Assembly: GCA_037954665.1 (NCBI GenBank)
Contig: JBBMOL010000012.1
Span: forward strand, 6,076,001-6,140,000
Direction: 5' to 3'
Length of the DNA: 64,000 nucleotides
Source of the DNA: Laguncularia racemosa
Taxonomy: Eukaryota; Streptophyta; Magnoliopsida; Myrtales; Combretaceae
Shown here: piece by piece, positions 24,274 through 35,222 of the stretch
Numbering within the stretch: position 1 is the first letter of the stretch
Layout: each line of letters begins with the position of its first letter
Position numbers and translations under genes: made by a program
The notes under the pieces: generated by a model
What the model saw: the letters and a program-made list of their open reading frames with translations, nothing else
What the model was told of the DNA's origin: nothing
Databases searched by the model: none

Positions 24274-24731
24274 CACATATGTTGAATGTTGAATCGAAAC
24301 AAGGAAAGAGACTTGTGGGTTTTGTTGTTATTTGTTTTTAGATTGTAATTTAGAATATTTAGTTACTTACTCGGTCCACGTGAGGATAAGGAAGTAAATT
24401 AGAATAGGAAAGTTAGGTTTTCATATTGATAGAATACACTATATAAACGTATAAGGAAGTCGGCACAAGATCATCATATGATTGAATAGAATTTTACAAC
24501 ACATTTTGTGGAACACAAAAAAGCCCTCTTTTGTTCTTTGCAAAAGAACTCTCCTTTAGGAATTCCTTAACCAAATTGCTATAAGAAACCCTTAATTAAT
24601 AACTTAAGTTTCAGTCAACAAGTGTGATTGGGGTCTAGTTATGTGCTACTTGTTCGAGATGATCTTCGGGGTATTGATTTAAATAGCGTACGTCGGGTTC
24701 TTGGTTTCACATACCTAGGGTTTACGCATTA
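24048..24731 (+). repeat. 3' LTR of gypsy A
   Basis: 684 bp; TATA-like CTATATAAAC at 24439-24448. Its first 226 bases are an open continuation of the integrase frame. Confidence 0.85.
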
Positions 24732-25377
24732 AAATCACCACAAGAAGGATCAGATTTAAAACCACTTGGCAAAGGAGTAGAAGTTGGTTTTGTAGTAGAC
24801 AAACCAGCATCAAGAATAAATTTCTGTTGATGAATCAATAAACTAGTAGCTATGTGACACAATTCAAGCCCAAGGAAATATCTTGCCAAACCAAGATCCT
24901 TGATAGCGAATCTATCATGTAAAACAACCTTTAAATGATCAATTCCACCAAAATTAGTGCCTATGATAAGCATATCATCGACATAAAGAAGAATAACAAT
25001 GGAACCAACAGATGCAAATTGAGTATACAAGGAGTGATCACGAGAAGATTGAGAGAATCTTTATGAAAGAAGATAATTCCAAGTTCCATTGCTTAAGTGC
25101 CTACTTAAGTCCATATAAAGACCACTCGAGATGATAAACTTGGGAAGAAGAAGCCTTATAATAACCAGGACGAGGCAACAAGTAAATTTCTTTATCCAAA
25201 TGCCCATGAAGAAAGGCATTATTTATGTCTATTTGATGAAGATGCCAACCTAAAATAGTGGCCATAGCTAAAATAACTATAACTAAACTTAACTTGACAA
25301 CTAGGGAGAAAGTTTTGGTATAATCCTCCCCTTCTATTTGTGTAAAACCCTTTACAACTAACCTACCTTTATACCTC
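24732..25377 (-). pseudogene. Copia C reverse transcriptase middle fragment
   Basis: Two minus-strand frames, 25377-25101 and 25030-24722, carry the RT core. Motifs are GRLVVKGFTQIEGEDYTKTFS, WHLHQIDINNAFLHGHLDKEIY, LPRPGY, WSLYGLK and the catalytic ILLYVDDMLIIGTN, then LARYFLGLEL. A frameshift around 25030-25100 separates them. The first part is cut by the LTR of gypsy B, the second by the LTR of gypsy A, and both reading frames continue on the far sides. The YVDD catalytic box is intact though the gene is not. Confidence 0.88.
25373..25377 (+). repeat. Target-site duplication of gypsy B, left copy (ACCTC)
   Basis: Repeated exactly at 31940-31944. Confidence 0.88.
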
Positions 25378-26113
25378 TGATGGGGATCAAGTAGCATCAA
25401 GAGTTCACGAGCCAAAGTATAATGACCCGTTACATGGTATTGGAGGTCCAATGACAAGAGTTAGAGTTAAGTGAGTGGGAGAAGCCTTGCAAGGATTAGT
25501 TATGAAAATCCAAGAGCAAGAAGCAGGTTGGCACAAGTCTAATTCAAGTCCCGAGCTAGTAAACATAATATATCAAAGCACGGATGAAGCGGAGGCCATC
25601 AAAGATGAAACGACAGCCTTCAGCAAAGGGAAGGCCATTGGCCTACATGCAAAGGAGAGCCGGCCTTCTTGGCCGGCCTTGAGGGAAGCAACGCCAGCGG
25701 GTTAAGGCCATCGGCCTTAGAATCTGCACCTCCGGCGTAGTGCCGGCCTAGACATCCGTAGAACGTCTTTTTGTTTTCTTCCGTTATTTCAAAGCCGACC
25801 ATATATGCATTTAGGCCGCTAGCTTATGTGTTTTTTTTTACTATAATACTTTGTTTTGTCATTTGAAAGGACGATTTATCAATTTGAATGAAAATTTCCT
25901 TGAGAGAATCCTCTCTTCTTTAGTTCTTGCGAATAGAACTTTCTTCGATTTCTTCATCCTAAACGCTTAGAGAAATCTATCCGGATAGCTTAGGTTCTAA
26001 TCGACGGGTTCGATTGGGGTCGGCTTACGTTTCATTTTTTATTCAATTTCGATTCTCGAGTTTGAATCCTTCTTGAACGTTGGGTCTTAGATCGATATCT
26101 AGGGTTCGCGTCA
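25378..26113 (+). repeat. 5' LTR of gypsy B
   Basis: 736 bp, TGATGGGG to GCGTCA. It contains a GGCCGGCC/CCGGCCT-rich section at about 25630-25750 and still codes for the integrase tail at its start (25475-25705 stop-free). Confidence 0.9.
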
Positions 26114-26115
26114 TT

Positions 26116-26128
26116 TGGTGTCAGAGCC
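26116..26128 (+). promoter_or_regulatory. Primer binding site of gypsy B
   Basis: TGGTGTCAGAGCC two bases after the LTR; one mismatch from the tRNA-iMet complement TGGTATCAGAGCC. Confidence 0.85.
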
Positions 26129-26659
26129 AAGGCTCATTGAATTGGGTAATCTCTATCCTTGTTAATATTTTTGTTTAATTGATTGCATAAATTTTCTGTC
26201 GTAGTTTAAAAAAAAAAAAGAAAAAGAAAATTTGTTGTTGTTCGTGGTATTTTATATATGTAATTCCATCATTTCTATCCTTCGTTGATTCCATCATTTG
26301 CAGAAGAATAGAAAATTCGTATTAAAAAAAAAATCCAGTTTATATTTTAGTTTGTTTGTTTAATTGTTCGAGTTCATTGTTTCCTATCAAATTCACTATA
26401 TTCCATATTGGTCAATCGTAGTTATTCATTGAGTCGTCGTATTCTCGTGTTGTTGGAATTCTGAGTTGTTGGTTGATTTATCTTAATGGTTTATTTTGGA
26501 GAAAAACTCATTGAGTTAGTTCTTGAGCAAGGATTTGCAAAGGAGAGTAGATTGGTGAGAATTTTATCGTGGAAAATCAAATTGTGAGATACACGAGTGT
26601 GTACACACCTTTGAGTGTAAACTGGTGAGGAAGTGAATTGTGAGGCTTTCTTAATTTGT

Positions 26660-26684
26660 TATTACTAACCTTTTCTGTTGCAGC
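26660..26684 (+). promoter_or_regulatory. Putative 3' splice site before the gag start of gypsy B
   Basis: A branch-point-like TTACTAAC, a pyrimidine tract CTTTTCTGTTG and CAG end four bases before the gag ATG at 26688. This is the layout of a canonical plant intron end, suggesting a leader intron. The donor was not identified. Confidence 0.45.
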
Positions 26685-26687
26685 GAT

Positions 26688-27729
26688 ATGTCTGATCAAA
26701 GTCCAACTGGTGGAGAGAAGGGAGAAGTAGATAATAAAATAATGTTTGATGCTTTAATGGGTGAGATGAAAAGAATACTGAGTGGTGAACTGGAGAAAAT
26801 CCATGTAAGGATGGATAAGATTGAGCAAGGTAGGGAGCCCATGGGTAGTACTTCTGTAGGGCGAAGAATTGGGAGACTTCCAAGGAGGGGAGTGAGAATA
26901 GAAGAGGGAGAGGACATTGAATTAGGAGAGTATAATTTCGTGATGGGGAGAGAAAATACCCAAAGGAGAGATAGTAACTTGGGTAGCATAAAGATGAAAA
27001 TACCTTCCTTTCAATGGAAGAATGACCTGAAATTATACTTGGAGTGGGAGCGAAAGGTTGATCACATATTTGAGTGCCATAACTATTCAAAGGACAAGAA
27101 GATTAAACTTGCAGTAGTTGAGTTCACTGACTATGCAAGTGTATGGTGGGATCAACTGGTTAGGAATAAGAGATGGTATGGAGAGGAGCCTATTAGCACT
27201 TGGAGGGAGATGAAAACTATTATGCAGAAGAGGTTCATTCCTAATCACTATTATAGGGATTTGCATAGGAAGTTGCAGGGTTTGACACAAGGGTCCAAAA
27301 GTGTAGAGGACTATTATAAGGAGATGGAAATAGCCATGATTAGAGCTAAGGTGGAGGAGGATAATGAAGCTACAATGGTTAGGTTCATTGGTGGATTGAA
27401 TAGGGAGATCGTTGATATTGTTGATCTACAACATTATGTAGATATTGAGGAATTATTGCATAAGGCGATCAAGGTTGAGAAGCAGCTAAAGGGAAAGAGT
27501 ACTTCAAGGTATCACCAAGTTTCAAGTTCTTCCAGGTATAATTCAACTTCTAGTTTTTCATGGAAGTCGAATTAGAAGAATAACAAACCACCACCAAAAA
27601 CTAAGGAGGAAGAGAAGGCTAAGGCACCGACATCCTATTCGAAAGGTAACACTGAAACCAAATCTACTTCTAGATTGCGTGATATTAAGTGTTTCAGGTG
27701 TCAGGGATTTGGGCATATTGCATTGTAGT
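26688..27729 (+). pseudogene. Gypsy B gag (broken by two stops)
   Basis: ATG at 26688. The first 295 codons are open and contain the capsid-type Retrotrans_gag region: WERKVDHIFECHNYSKDKKI, WWDQLVRNKRWYGEEPIS, MQKRFIPNHYYRDLHRKLQG, SKSVEDYYKEMEIAM and MVRFIGGLNREIVDIVDLQH. A TAG at 27573 replaces a tryptophan codon still present in the matching place of element A. The frame continues to a CCHC zinc knuckle CFRCQGFGHIAL followed by TAG at 27726, where A has a glutamine codon. The role is nucleic-acid packaging in virus-like particles. Confidence 0.88.
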
Positions 27730-27746
27730 GTCCAAACATTAAGACG

Positions 27747-29930
27747 ATGATCCTTTTGGAGAGTGGAGAAGTGGAGAGTGTGAGTTTAGGGGATGATGAT
27801 GACATGGCCCCATTGGAAGATTGTAGTGATGTGGATGTAGAAGGGCCTGTAAAGGGAGAGATGCTTGTTACCAGGCGGGTTCTTAATACTCAACTTAAGG
27901 ATGAGGGTGATAAAGTACAGCGAGAGCATATTTTTCATACTAGATGCCATGTGAATAACAAGGTGTGTAGTTTGATTATTGATAGTGGTAGCTGTACAAA
28001 TGTTGCTAGCACATTATTGGTTGATAAACTGAACCTAAAAACTATGAAGCATGAACAACCTTATAAGTTGCAGTGGTTAAGCGAATGTGGGGAGGTTAAA
28101 GTGACCAAGAGGGTACTGATTTATTTCTCTATAGGGAAGTATTGTGATGAGATATTATGTGATGTGGTACCTATGCAGGCTTGCCACATATTGTTGGGAC
28201 GACCTTGGCAGTTCGATAGGAAGGTCATTCATAATGGTTATCACAATCGGTATTCCTTCATTTTGAACAAGAGACAGGTGATTTTGATACCCCTCAACCC
28301 TTGGGAGGCTAGTGAGGATCAGTTGAGAATTGCTAGAGAGTTTAGAGAGAGAGGGAAACACAAGAGTGAACAAGAAAAGAGAATTGAGACTGTGAAAGAG
28401 AGTGGCAAAGACACAATGGTGAGTTATGAGAAGAAAGAATTAGAGGGAAACACGAGTGACATTGGAGAGGCAAGCGAGATTAAAAGTGCTTTGAAGGCAA
28501 AACAACACTTACTTGTACTGATATATAAGGATGTTTATCTTTCCACTGACCATCTTAACCCTTCTTTACCTGCAGTTGTTGTTTCTCTTTTACATGAATT
28601 TGCTGACTTATTTCCTGAAGAAGTACCAAGGGGATTGCCTCCACTAAGAGGCATTGAACACCAGATTGATTTTATTCTAAGTGCTTCCATTCCTAATCGA
28701 CCAGCTTATCGGGTTAATCTAGAGGAAACCAAGGAGATCCAGAGGCAAATTGATGATCTGGTAGAGAAGGGGTTTGTGAGAGAAAGCCTCAGTCCATGTT
28801 CAGTTCCTGTCATCTTGGTTCCCAAGAAGGATGGAACATGGCGAATGTGTGTTGACTGTCGAGCAATCAACAAGATCATAGTTAAGTATAGACATCCTAT
28901 CCCTAGACTTGATGATATGCTTGATGAGCTGCATGGTGCCTGTTTGTTTTCCAAAATTGATTTAAAGAACGGCTATTACCAAATTCACATGAAAGAGGGA
29001 GATGAGTGGAAAACGACTTTTAAAACTAAGCATGGTTTATATGAGTGGATGGTAATGCCTTTTGGATTAACAAATGCGCCTAGCACGTTTATGAGGTTAA
29101 TGAATCATGTTCTTCGTGCTTTCATTGGGAAGTTTGTTGTTGTCTACTTTGATGACATCTTTGTTTATAGCAAAACTTTAAGTGAACATGTTCAACATTT
29201 GCAAAGTGTGTTTACTGTTTTGAGAGGAAACAAATTGTATGCGAACTTGAAAAAGTGCACCTTTTGTATGGAAACTGTGGTTTTTCTTGGCTTTGTTGTA
29301 GGTGCGAAGGGAATTGCTGTAGATGAAGAAAAGGTGAAGGCAATTCGGGAGTGGCCGACACCAAGGAATGCAAGTGAGGTTAAGAGCTTTCATGGGCTAG
29401 CAAGCTTTTATAGGAGATTTGTTAGGGACTTTAGTTCCATAGCTGCTCCTTTAAATGATCTTGTTAAGAAGAACACCGAGTTCAAGTGAACTGAAGTGCA
29501 TGAGCAAGCTTTTAAGACTTTAAAAGGTAAGTTGACTAATGCACCTTTACTTGTTTTACCTAATTTTGAAAAAGTTTTTGAGATTGAATGCGATGCTTCT
29601 GGGAAAGGTATTGGTGGTGTTTTGATGCAGGATTCCAAGCCAATCGCTTATTTTAGCGAAAAGCTTAGTGGTGCTACATTAAATTACCCAGTCTATGACA
29701 AGGAGCTATATGCTTTGGTGAGAACCTTGCAGACTTGGCAACATTACTTATGGCCTAAGGAGTTCATCATTCATTCTGATCATGAGAGTTTGAAGTTCCT
29801 GAAAACTCAAGGTAAGTTGAATAGGAGGCATGCAAAATGGATGGAGTTCATTGAGACCTTCCCATATGTGATCAAATACAAGCAAGGAAAAGAGAACGTG
29901 TTGGCTGATGCACTTTCTCGAAGGTATTAA
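27747..29930 (+). pseudogene. Gypsy B protease, reverse transcriptase and RNase H
   Basis: A 580-codon stop-free frame to 29489 begins after the knuckle. The protease has the active-site LIIDSGSCTNVAS near residue 77. RT follows, with MCVDCRAINKIIVKYRHPIP, FSKIDLKNGYYQIHM, MPFGLTNAPSTFM and the catalytic VVVYFDDIFVYSK. A TGA at 29487 stands where tryptophan is expected. The same frame continues as RNase H (29496-29930) with FEIECDASGKGIGGVLMQ, DKELYALVRTLQTWQHYLW, IIHSDHESLKFLK and ENVLADALSRRY. Two TAA codons (29928, 29946) then replace likely CAA codons. The catalytic residues are present, so only nonsense changes disable it. Confidence 0.92.
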
Positions 29931-29954
29931 CTTTTGACTTCTTTGTAAACTAAA

Positions 29955-31339
29955 TTGCTTGGGTTTGAACTCATTAAGGAGTTATATGAGACTGATGTTG
30001 ACTTTGGTCAAATTTGGGCTGCTTGTGCTGAGTCTGGATATTCTGATTTCTATAGGCATGATGGGTATTTGTTTAAGAAAGATAAGTTATGCGTGCCTAA
30101 AAGCTCTGTGCATGAATTGCTTGTGAGGGAAACATATGGGGGTGGTTTAATGGGACACTTTGGTGTTAAAAAGACTTTGGATATTTTGCATGAACATTTT
30201 TATTGGCAAAAAATGAAGCATGATGTGCAAACTGTGTGTGACAAGTGTATTGCATGTAGACAGGCCAAATCCAGAGTAATGCCCCATGGAGAATACATTC
30301 CATTGCCTGTGCCTAATCAACCCTGGATTGACATTTCTATGGATTTTGTGTTAAGGTTACCACAATCTCAAAGTGTCAAAGATAGCATATTTGTTGTTGT
30401 CGATAGGTTTAGTAAGATGGCTCACTTCATTGCCTGTTCTAAAACTAATGATGTACAACATATTACCGATTTGTTCTTTAGGGAGATTGTACGGTTGCAT
30501 GGCTTGCCTAAATCCGTTGTGAGTGATAGGGATGTGAAAATTTTAAGTCATTTTTGGCGTACTTTGTGGAATAGGCTAGGCACTAAATTGTTGTTCTTTA
30601 CTGTTGCACACTCTCAAACTGATGGTCAAATGGAAGTAGTTAATAGGACTCTTTCAACCTTGTTGTATGCTGTGATTCATAAGAATTTGAAATAATGGGA
30701 GAAATGTCTGCCACATGTAGAATTTGCATATAATAGGACTGTGCATTTCACTACATCTTATTCTCCATTGAGGTGGTGTATGGTTTTAACCCTTTGACTC
30801 CATTGGATATTTTGCCTTTGCTTGTTAACGAATTTGTTGATCTTGATGGAAAGAAAAAGGCAGAGTTTGTGAGGGAATTGCATGCTCAGGTTCGTGCTAA
30901 CATTGAGAAGAAAAATGAGCATTATGCTCGACGGGCCAATAAGGGTCGTGTGAAGACTGTTTTTCGTCCAGGAGATTGGGTGTGGGTACATCTAAGAAAG
31001 GAGAGATTTGTTGAACAGCGGAAATCCAAGTTGCACCCCAGGGGAGATGGGCCATTTCAAGTGTTGGAGCGCATCAATGATAACGCTTACAAGATTGACT
31101 TGCCAAGTCACTATGGTAATGTAAGCGCAACTTTTAATGTTTCTAACCTTTCTCTGTATGATGCAGGTGATTCGAGGACGAATCTTTCCGAGGAAGGGGG
31201 GAATGATGGGGATCAAGTAGCATCAAGAGTTTACGAGCCAAATTCTAATGACCTGCTACATGGTATTGGAGGTCCAATGACAAGAGCTAGAGTTAAGCGA
31301 GTGGAAGAAGCCTTGCAAGGATTAGTTATGGAACTCTAA
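29955..31339 (+). pseudogene. Gypsy B integrase, running into the 3' LTR
   Basis: The zinc-binding HHCC region (HFGVKKTLDILHEHF, VCDKCIACRQAK) is followed by the DDE core with ISMDFVLRLP, VVSDRDVKILSHFW and QTDGQMEVVNRT, all catalytic acids kept. TAA at 30693 replaces a glutamine codon. A one-base loss in SPLRWCM near 30769 shifts the frame; the true frame resumes at 30773-31339 with the C-terminal GDWVWVHLRKERF, KLHPRGDGPFQVLERI and NAYKIDLPSHYGNVSATFNVSNLS. It then passes the polypurine tract (EEGGND) and continues 45 codons inside the LTR, including GIGGPMTRARVKRVEEALQG. The final TAA at 31337 is CAA in the 5' LTR, so the original frame was longer. Confidence 0.9.
31190..31203 (+). promoter_or_regulatory. 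Polypurine tract of gypsy B, inside the coding frame
   Basis: GAGGAAGGGGGGAA abuts the LTR start TGATGGGG and is simultaneously read as EEGGN of the integrase tail. Confidence 0.85.
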
Positions 31340-31939
31340 GAGCAAGAAGTAGGTCAACACAAGTCTAATTCAAGTCCCGAGCTAGTAAACATAATATATC
31401 AAAGCACGGATGAAGCGGAGGCCATCAACGATGAAACGACAGCCTTCAGCAAAGGGAAGGCCGCCGGCCTAGAGGCAAAGGAGAGTCGGCCTTCTTGGCC
31501 TGCCTTGAGGGAAGCAACGCCGGCGGGTTAAGGCCGCCGTCCTTGGAATCTGCACCTCCGGCATAGTGCCGGCCTAGACATCCGTAGAACGTCTTTTTGT
31601 TTTCTTCCGTTATTTCAAAGCCGGCCATATATGCATTTAGGCCGCCAACTTATGTGTTTTTTTCGACTATAACACCTTGTTTTGTCATTTGAAAGGACGG
31701 TTTATCAATTTGAATGAAAATTTCCTTGAGAGAATCCTCTCTTCTTTAGTTCTTGCGAATAGAACTTCCTTCGATTTCTTCATCCTAAACACTTGGAGAA
31801 ATCTACCTGGATAGCTTAGGTTCTAATCGACGGGTTCGATTGGGGTCGGGTTACGTTTTTTTTTCGATTCAATTTCGATTCTTGGGTTTGAATCCTTCTT
31901 GAACGTTAGGTCTTAGATCGATATCTAGGGTTCGCATCA
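31204..31939 (+). repeat. 3' LTR of gypsy B
   Basis: 736 bp; followed by ACCTC (31940-31944), the right copy of the target duplication. Confidence 0.92.
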
Positions 31940-31944
31940 ACCTC

Positions 31945-34900
31945 TCAACACTCCCATTCGGTCTACGTTTAATTTTATAAACCTACTTGCATCCAATAGC
32001 TTGTTTTCCTTTTGGCAAAGAGGTTAATTCCCAAGTGTCATTCAATTCTAAAGCATTCAATTCATTTTGCATAGCATGGATCCATTCTTGTTGAGTAGTT
32101 GCTTCTAAGTACTTAGAAGGTTCTTAAATTGAAAGCACATTAGCTAATGATGCAACATAATCATGTGGGTAAGAATCAAAAGAATGAAAAGTAAACAAAG
32201 GGTATGGTATGGGAAAGGAAGTGCCTATAGTAGCTATATTTGTAGAAGATGGAGGAAGTGAATGCACAAAATCCTCAAGCCATTTAGGTGTTTGTCGAAT
32301 TCTAGATGATCTTCTAAGCATAACATCTAATACAGTAGGAGAAGAATCATGAGACCTAGTCACAATTACAGGAACATAAGTTGCATTTTGTGGAATAGAA
32401 GGAATAGAATCAAGTTGATTGCTAGCTAAAGGGACATGATCAATTGTACAAACAACAGGAAAATAGTCTTGACCAAATTCTCAAAAAGGAGATTGACACT
32501 AAAAAAACGCAACATCCCTAAACACAAAGATAGATTTAGTAGCCAAATCATACACTCTACATCCTTTAGATTGGCTATCATAACTAAGAAAGACACATTT
32601 AACACCTTGAGGATCAAATTTATTAATGAATCGAGAAGGATTCTTCATGAAAAACAAACATCCAAACACCTTTAAGTAATTGTAATTTGGAACAATCCCA
32701 TAAAGCTTTTTAATTGGTGTTTTCCATGAAAGAATAGATGTAAGCATACAATTTATAAGATAAGTGGCAGCAAGTATGCATTCTCACTAAATTCTTTAGG
32801 CAAATTTACATGAATTCTTAAGGCATGAGAAGTATCGAGTAAATGGTGATGTTTCCTCTCAACACGACCATTTTGTTGAGGTGTATATGGTATGATGTGT
32901 TGATGAACAATGCCTAAAGAATGGAAAAGGAATTGATAGGTTTTAGACACAAATTCTCTTCCATAGTTTGATCTTACAAATTTTAGACAAACTTGAAAAT
33001 GATTTTATACATGCTTGAAAAAGTGTGACAAGATACTAGGTACATGAAATCTGTTATTAAGCAAATAAGTCTAAGTACATCTAGAACAATCATTAACAAT
33101 AGTAAGAAAATATCTAGCACCACTCAAGAAAGCAATGTGAAAGGTTCCCCAAACATCTAAATGGATCAAATGAAAAGGTGACAAAGACACTTTATTATTT
33201 CTACTAAAAGGAAGTTTATGGAACTTAGCTTCTTGGCAAGTAGAACAAACAAAGTCGTTAAAATCTAAAAATTTACAATCCTTTAAATGTTGTAACTTTA
33301 CAACTAAAGAATGACTAAGTCTATTGTGAATCAACCTCACAAAAGAATCACAACCTTTAGTATTACTAATATGAAATACATGACCAGCTAGATCATCAAG
33401 AATTGGAGAAACACTAGCATCCTCCTTTTGAAGAATGTAAAGACCTTTGTATTCTTGTGTAACAGTAAGGTGATTATTACTCTTGGGGTTTGTATAAAGC
33501 AATTTGGGGAAGTGAATTGAACAACGACATTTCTGTCTCTAGCCAATTTGAGTCTTGACTACAAGTTGTAAGCAAATTGTGGTGTGTAAAGAACATTATG
33601 AAGAGTAATATTTAGAGTAATTTGAATAGAACCTACTTTATTAACAAAGGTTGTGTATCCATTAGGCATTTTAATTAGCATAGGATTTGATAATGTGTGT
33701 ATATTGGATAAAAGGTCTAGGTAAGGTGACATATGATCGATTGCACTACTATTTAAAATCCAAGATCCTTTTTCATTACTTATAGAGCTAAAGCAATAAG
33801 AATTAGAAATGATACCTACATAATAGACACTACTTGTTGATACTTTAATATGCTCTTTAGTCCCTTGTTCCTTCATCATCTCCATGCACAAGGATTGCCT
33901 CATGTTTTTATTAAAATTTGTTGCGCATTTTGCAGCATAACTATTGTTAGAAATAGGAACATCAATATCAAAAGAAGTTTGATGCCTCTAAGACAAATCA
34001 TCAATAGCAAATGCATTTACTTGTTTGCTTTTCACATTCCTTTTCCCCTTAAACTAGTCTGGGTAACCAACAAGTTGAAAGCAACTTTCAATGCTATGAC
34101 CTTCCCTCTTACAATCCTTGTAAGTTATTTTCTTATGCTTCTTCTATCATTGAAATTCTGAATATTTCCAGCTTGAACATTACAAGATGACATTTCCACA
34201 TTATTGTTCAACACTCTAGTAACTTCTCTTTGGGTTTCCACTTGTTGAACTAAGTAGAAAGCCCCATTGACACTTGGTAAGGGTTCCATGGACAAGATTT
34301 GATTTTGAACCCCTTCATATGCTTCATTTAACCCCATAAGAAATTACATCAACTTGCTTTGTGTATCAAACTCTTGAAGTTTATGTTTCCAATCACGAGT
34401 GCAATTAGGAAAAATTCGTAAAGCACCTAACTCATCCCAACTTCTCTTCAACCTATTATAATAGGCTCCTACTATCATATTTTCTTGTTTCATATTTGAT
34501 ATCTCATGTTCAAGCTAAAACAACAAATGTCCATTAGCTAAACCATAGTGTTTAAGAATTTCTTTCCATAGCTCATGTGCTGATTTCACATACATGAAGT
34601 TTTGAGCTAATTCAATAGTCATAGAATTAAGAATCCAACATGTTACCATGTAATCATAGCTAGTCCATTTAGTAAATTCAATATAACCTTCCTTTGGCTT
34701 AGGGATTGTCCCTTTGATAAGGCCTAACTTCATTTTGGCACCTATGGCCATTCTATTAGACCTACTCCAAGGAAGGAAATTCCTTCAATTAAAAATCTGA
34801 TTTCCTACATCTCTGCAGGATTATCGGAACCAGATAGATGCAAAGGATCACTAACTCCATGATTCAACAAATTCATGATCGATAGAAGCAAAACAAAACA

Positions 34901-34979
34901 ACAAGCGATTTCCGATCAAAAGAGAAACTTAGACAAACTGAAGCAAGAGAAGAATAAAACCTAGAGCACTTTGATATCA
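31945..34979 (-). pseudogene. Copia C gag, protease, integrase and RT start
   Basis: On the minus strand from the primer site: GAG (34751-34515) with KMKLGLIKGTIPKPKEG and MVTCWILNSMT; protease (33903-33559) with WILNSSAIDHMS where D-S-G is expected, so the catalytic Asp is lost; pre-integrase (33502-33071) with HNRLSHSLVVKLQHLK, CSTCQEAKFHKLPF and HLDVWG; integrase (32950-32426) with IPYTPQQNGRVERKHHHLLD; a linker ending with LRRSSRIRQTPKWLEDFVHS; and the RT start (IGCK-VYKIKRRPNGSVER) at 31945-32020, directly beside gypsy B. Many stops and frameshifts separate these pieces. Confidence 0.88.
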
Positions 34980-35217
34980 TGTGAGGAACGAGAATTGATA
35001 TGATCTTCTACTATTAAGCTTGAGGAACAAATATACAAAGCAGGAAACGGAGAAATAAAGCAATTAAGAAAGTAGTCAAAATTATGATAGCGTCAGTTAG
35101 TTATAACAAACCTATAACAAGCTATATATACAAAACTATCAGCCTATCTAATTAAGACACATGGATAGCTAGGAATAAATACAACAACAGATAAAACTAG
35201 TCTGAATATACTTCATA
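34980..35217 (-). repeat. 5' LTR of copia C
   Basis: 238 bp, paired with 19470-19715. The primer site on its inner side reads TGATATCAAAGTGC on the minus strand, a worn tRNA-iMet complement (34966-34979). TTCGA at 35218-35222 is the right target-duplication copy. Confidence 0.85.
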
Positions 35218-35222
35218 TTCGA

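Larger units (their letters stand above)
20413..24731 (+). mobile_element. Ty3/gypsy retrotransposon 'A', internally deleted, inserted in copia C
   Basis: LTRs 20413-21099 and 24048-24731 are about 95% identical by eye and begin TGATGAGGATC. Flanking 5-mers AAATT (20408-20412) and AAATC (24732-24736) are a target duplication with one transition. The primer site TTTGTATCAGAGC follows the 5' LTR (one base short of the tRNA-iMet match), and the polypurine tract AAAGGAGGGAA precedes the 3' LTR. The interior keeps GAG, zinc knuckle and protease but lacks most of RT, RNase H and integrase. The LTR start, LTR-encoded integrase tail and protein similarity link it to element B. The TGATG LTR start and coding that runs into the LTR resemble the CRM (centromeric chromovirus) group, not proven here. 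Confidence 0.88.
25378..31939 (+). mobile_element. Ty3/gypsy retrotransposon 'B', nearly full length, inserted in copia C
   Basis: LTRs 25378-26113 and 31204-31939 are both 736 bp and about 93% identical by eye, flanked by the perfect target duplication ACCTC. The primer site TGGTGTCAGAGCC at 26116-26128 has one mismatch to tRNA-iMet, and the polypurine tract GAGGAAGGGGGGAA precedes the 3' LTR. The order GAG, protease, RT, RNase H, integrase is that of Ty3/gypsy. The integrase tail runs into the 3' LTR, as in element A. The coding region is broken by about seven stops and one frameshift, but RT, RNase H and integrase catalytic motifs remain. The group is probably a chromovirus of CRM type; no chromodomain was seen. 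Confidence 0.92.
19470..35217 (-). mobile_element. Old Ty1/copia retrotransposon 'C', split by two gypsy elements
   Basis: LTRs at 19470-19715 and 34980-35217 share about 86% of positions by eye. A polypurine tract (minus TAGGGGGGAT) sits inside the left LTR and a decayed tRNA-iMet primer site inside the right LTR. On the minus strand the coding order runs GAG (34751-34515), protease (33903-33559), pre-integrase and integrase (33502-32426), linker and RT start (32363-31945), RT middle (25377-24732) and RNase H (20412-19942). The two gaps are exactly the gypsy elements B and A. The copia frame continues across both junctions (GSVERY/KGRLVVKGF and CGD/LLDNVSFY). Many stops and indels make it non-functional. 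Confidence 0.9.
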
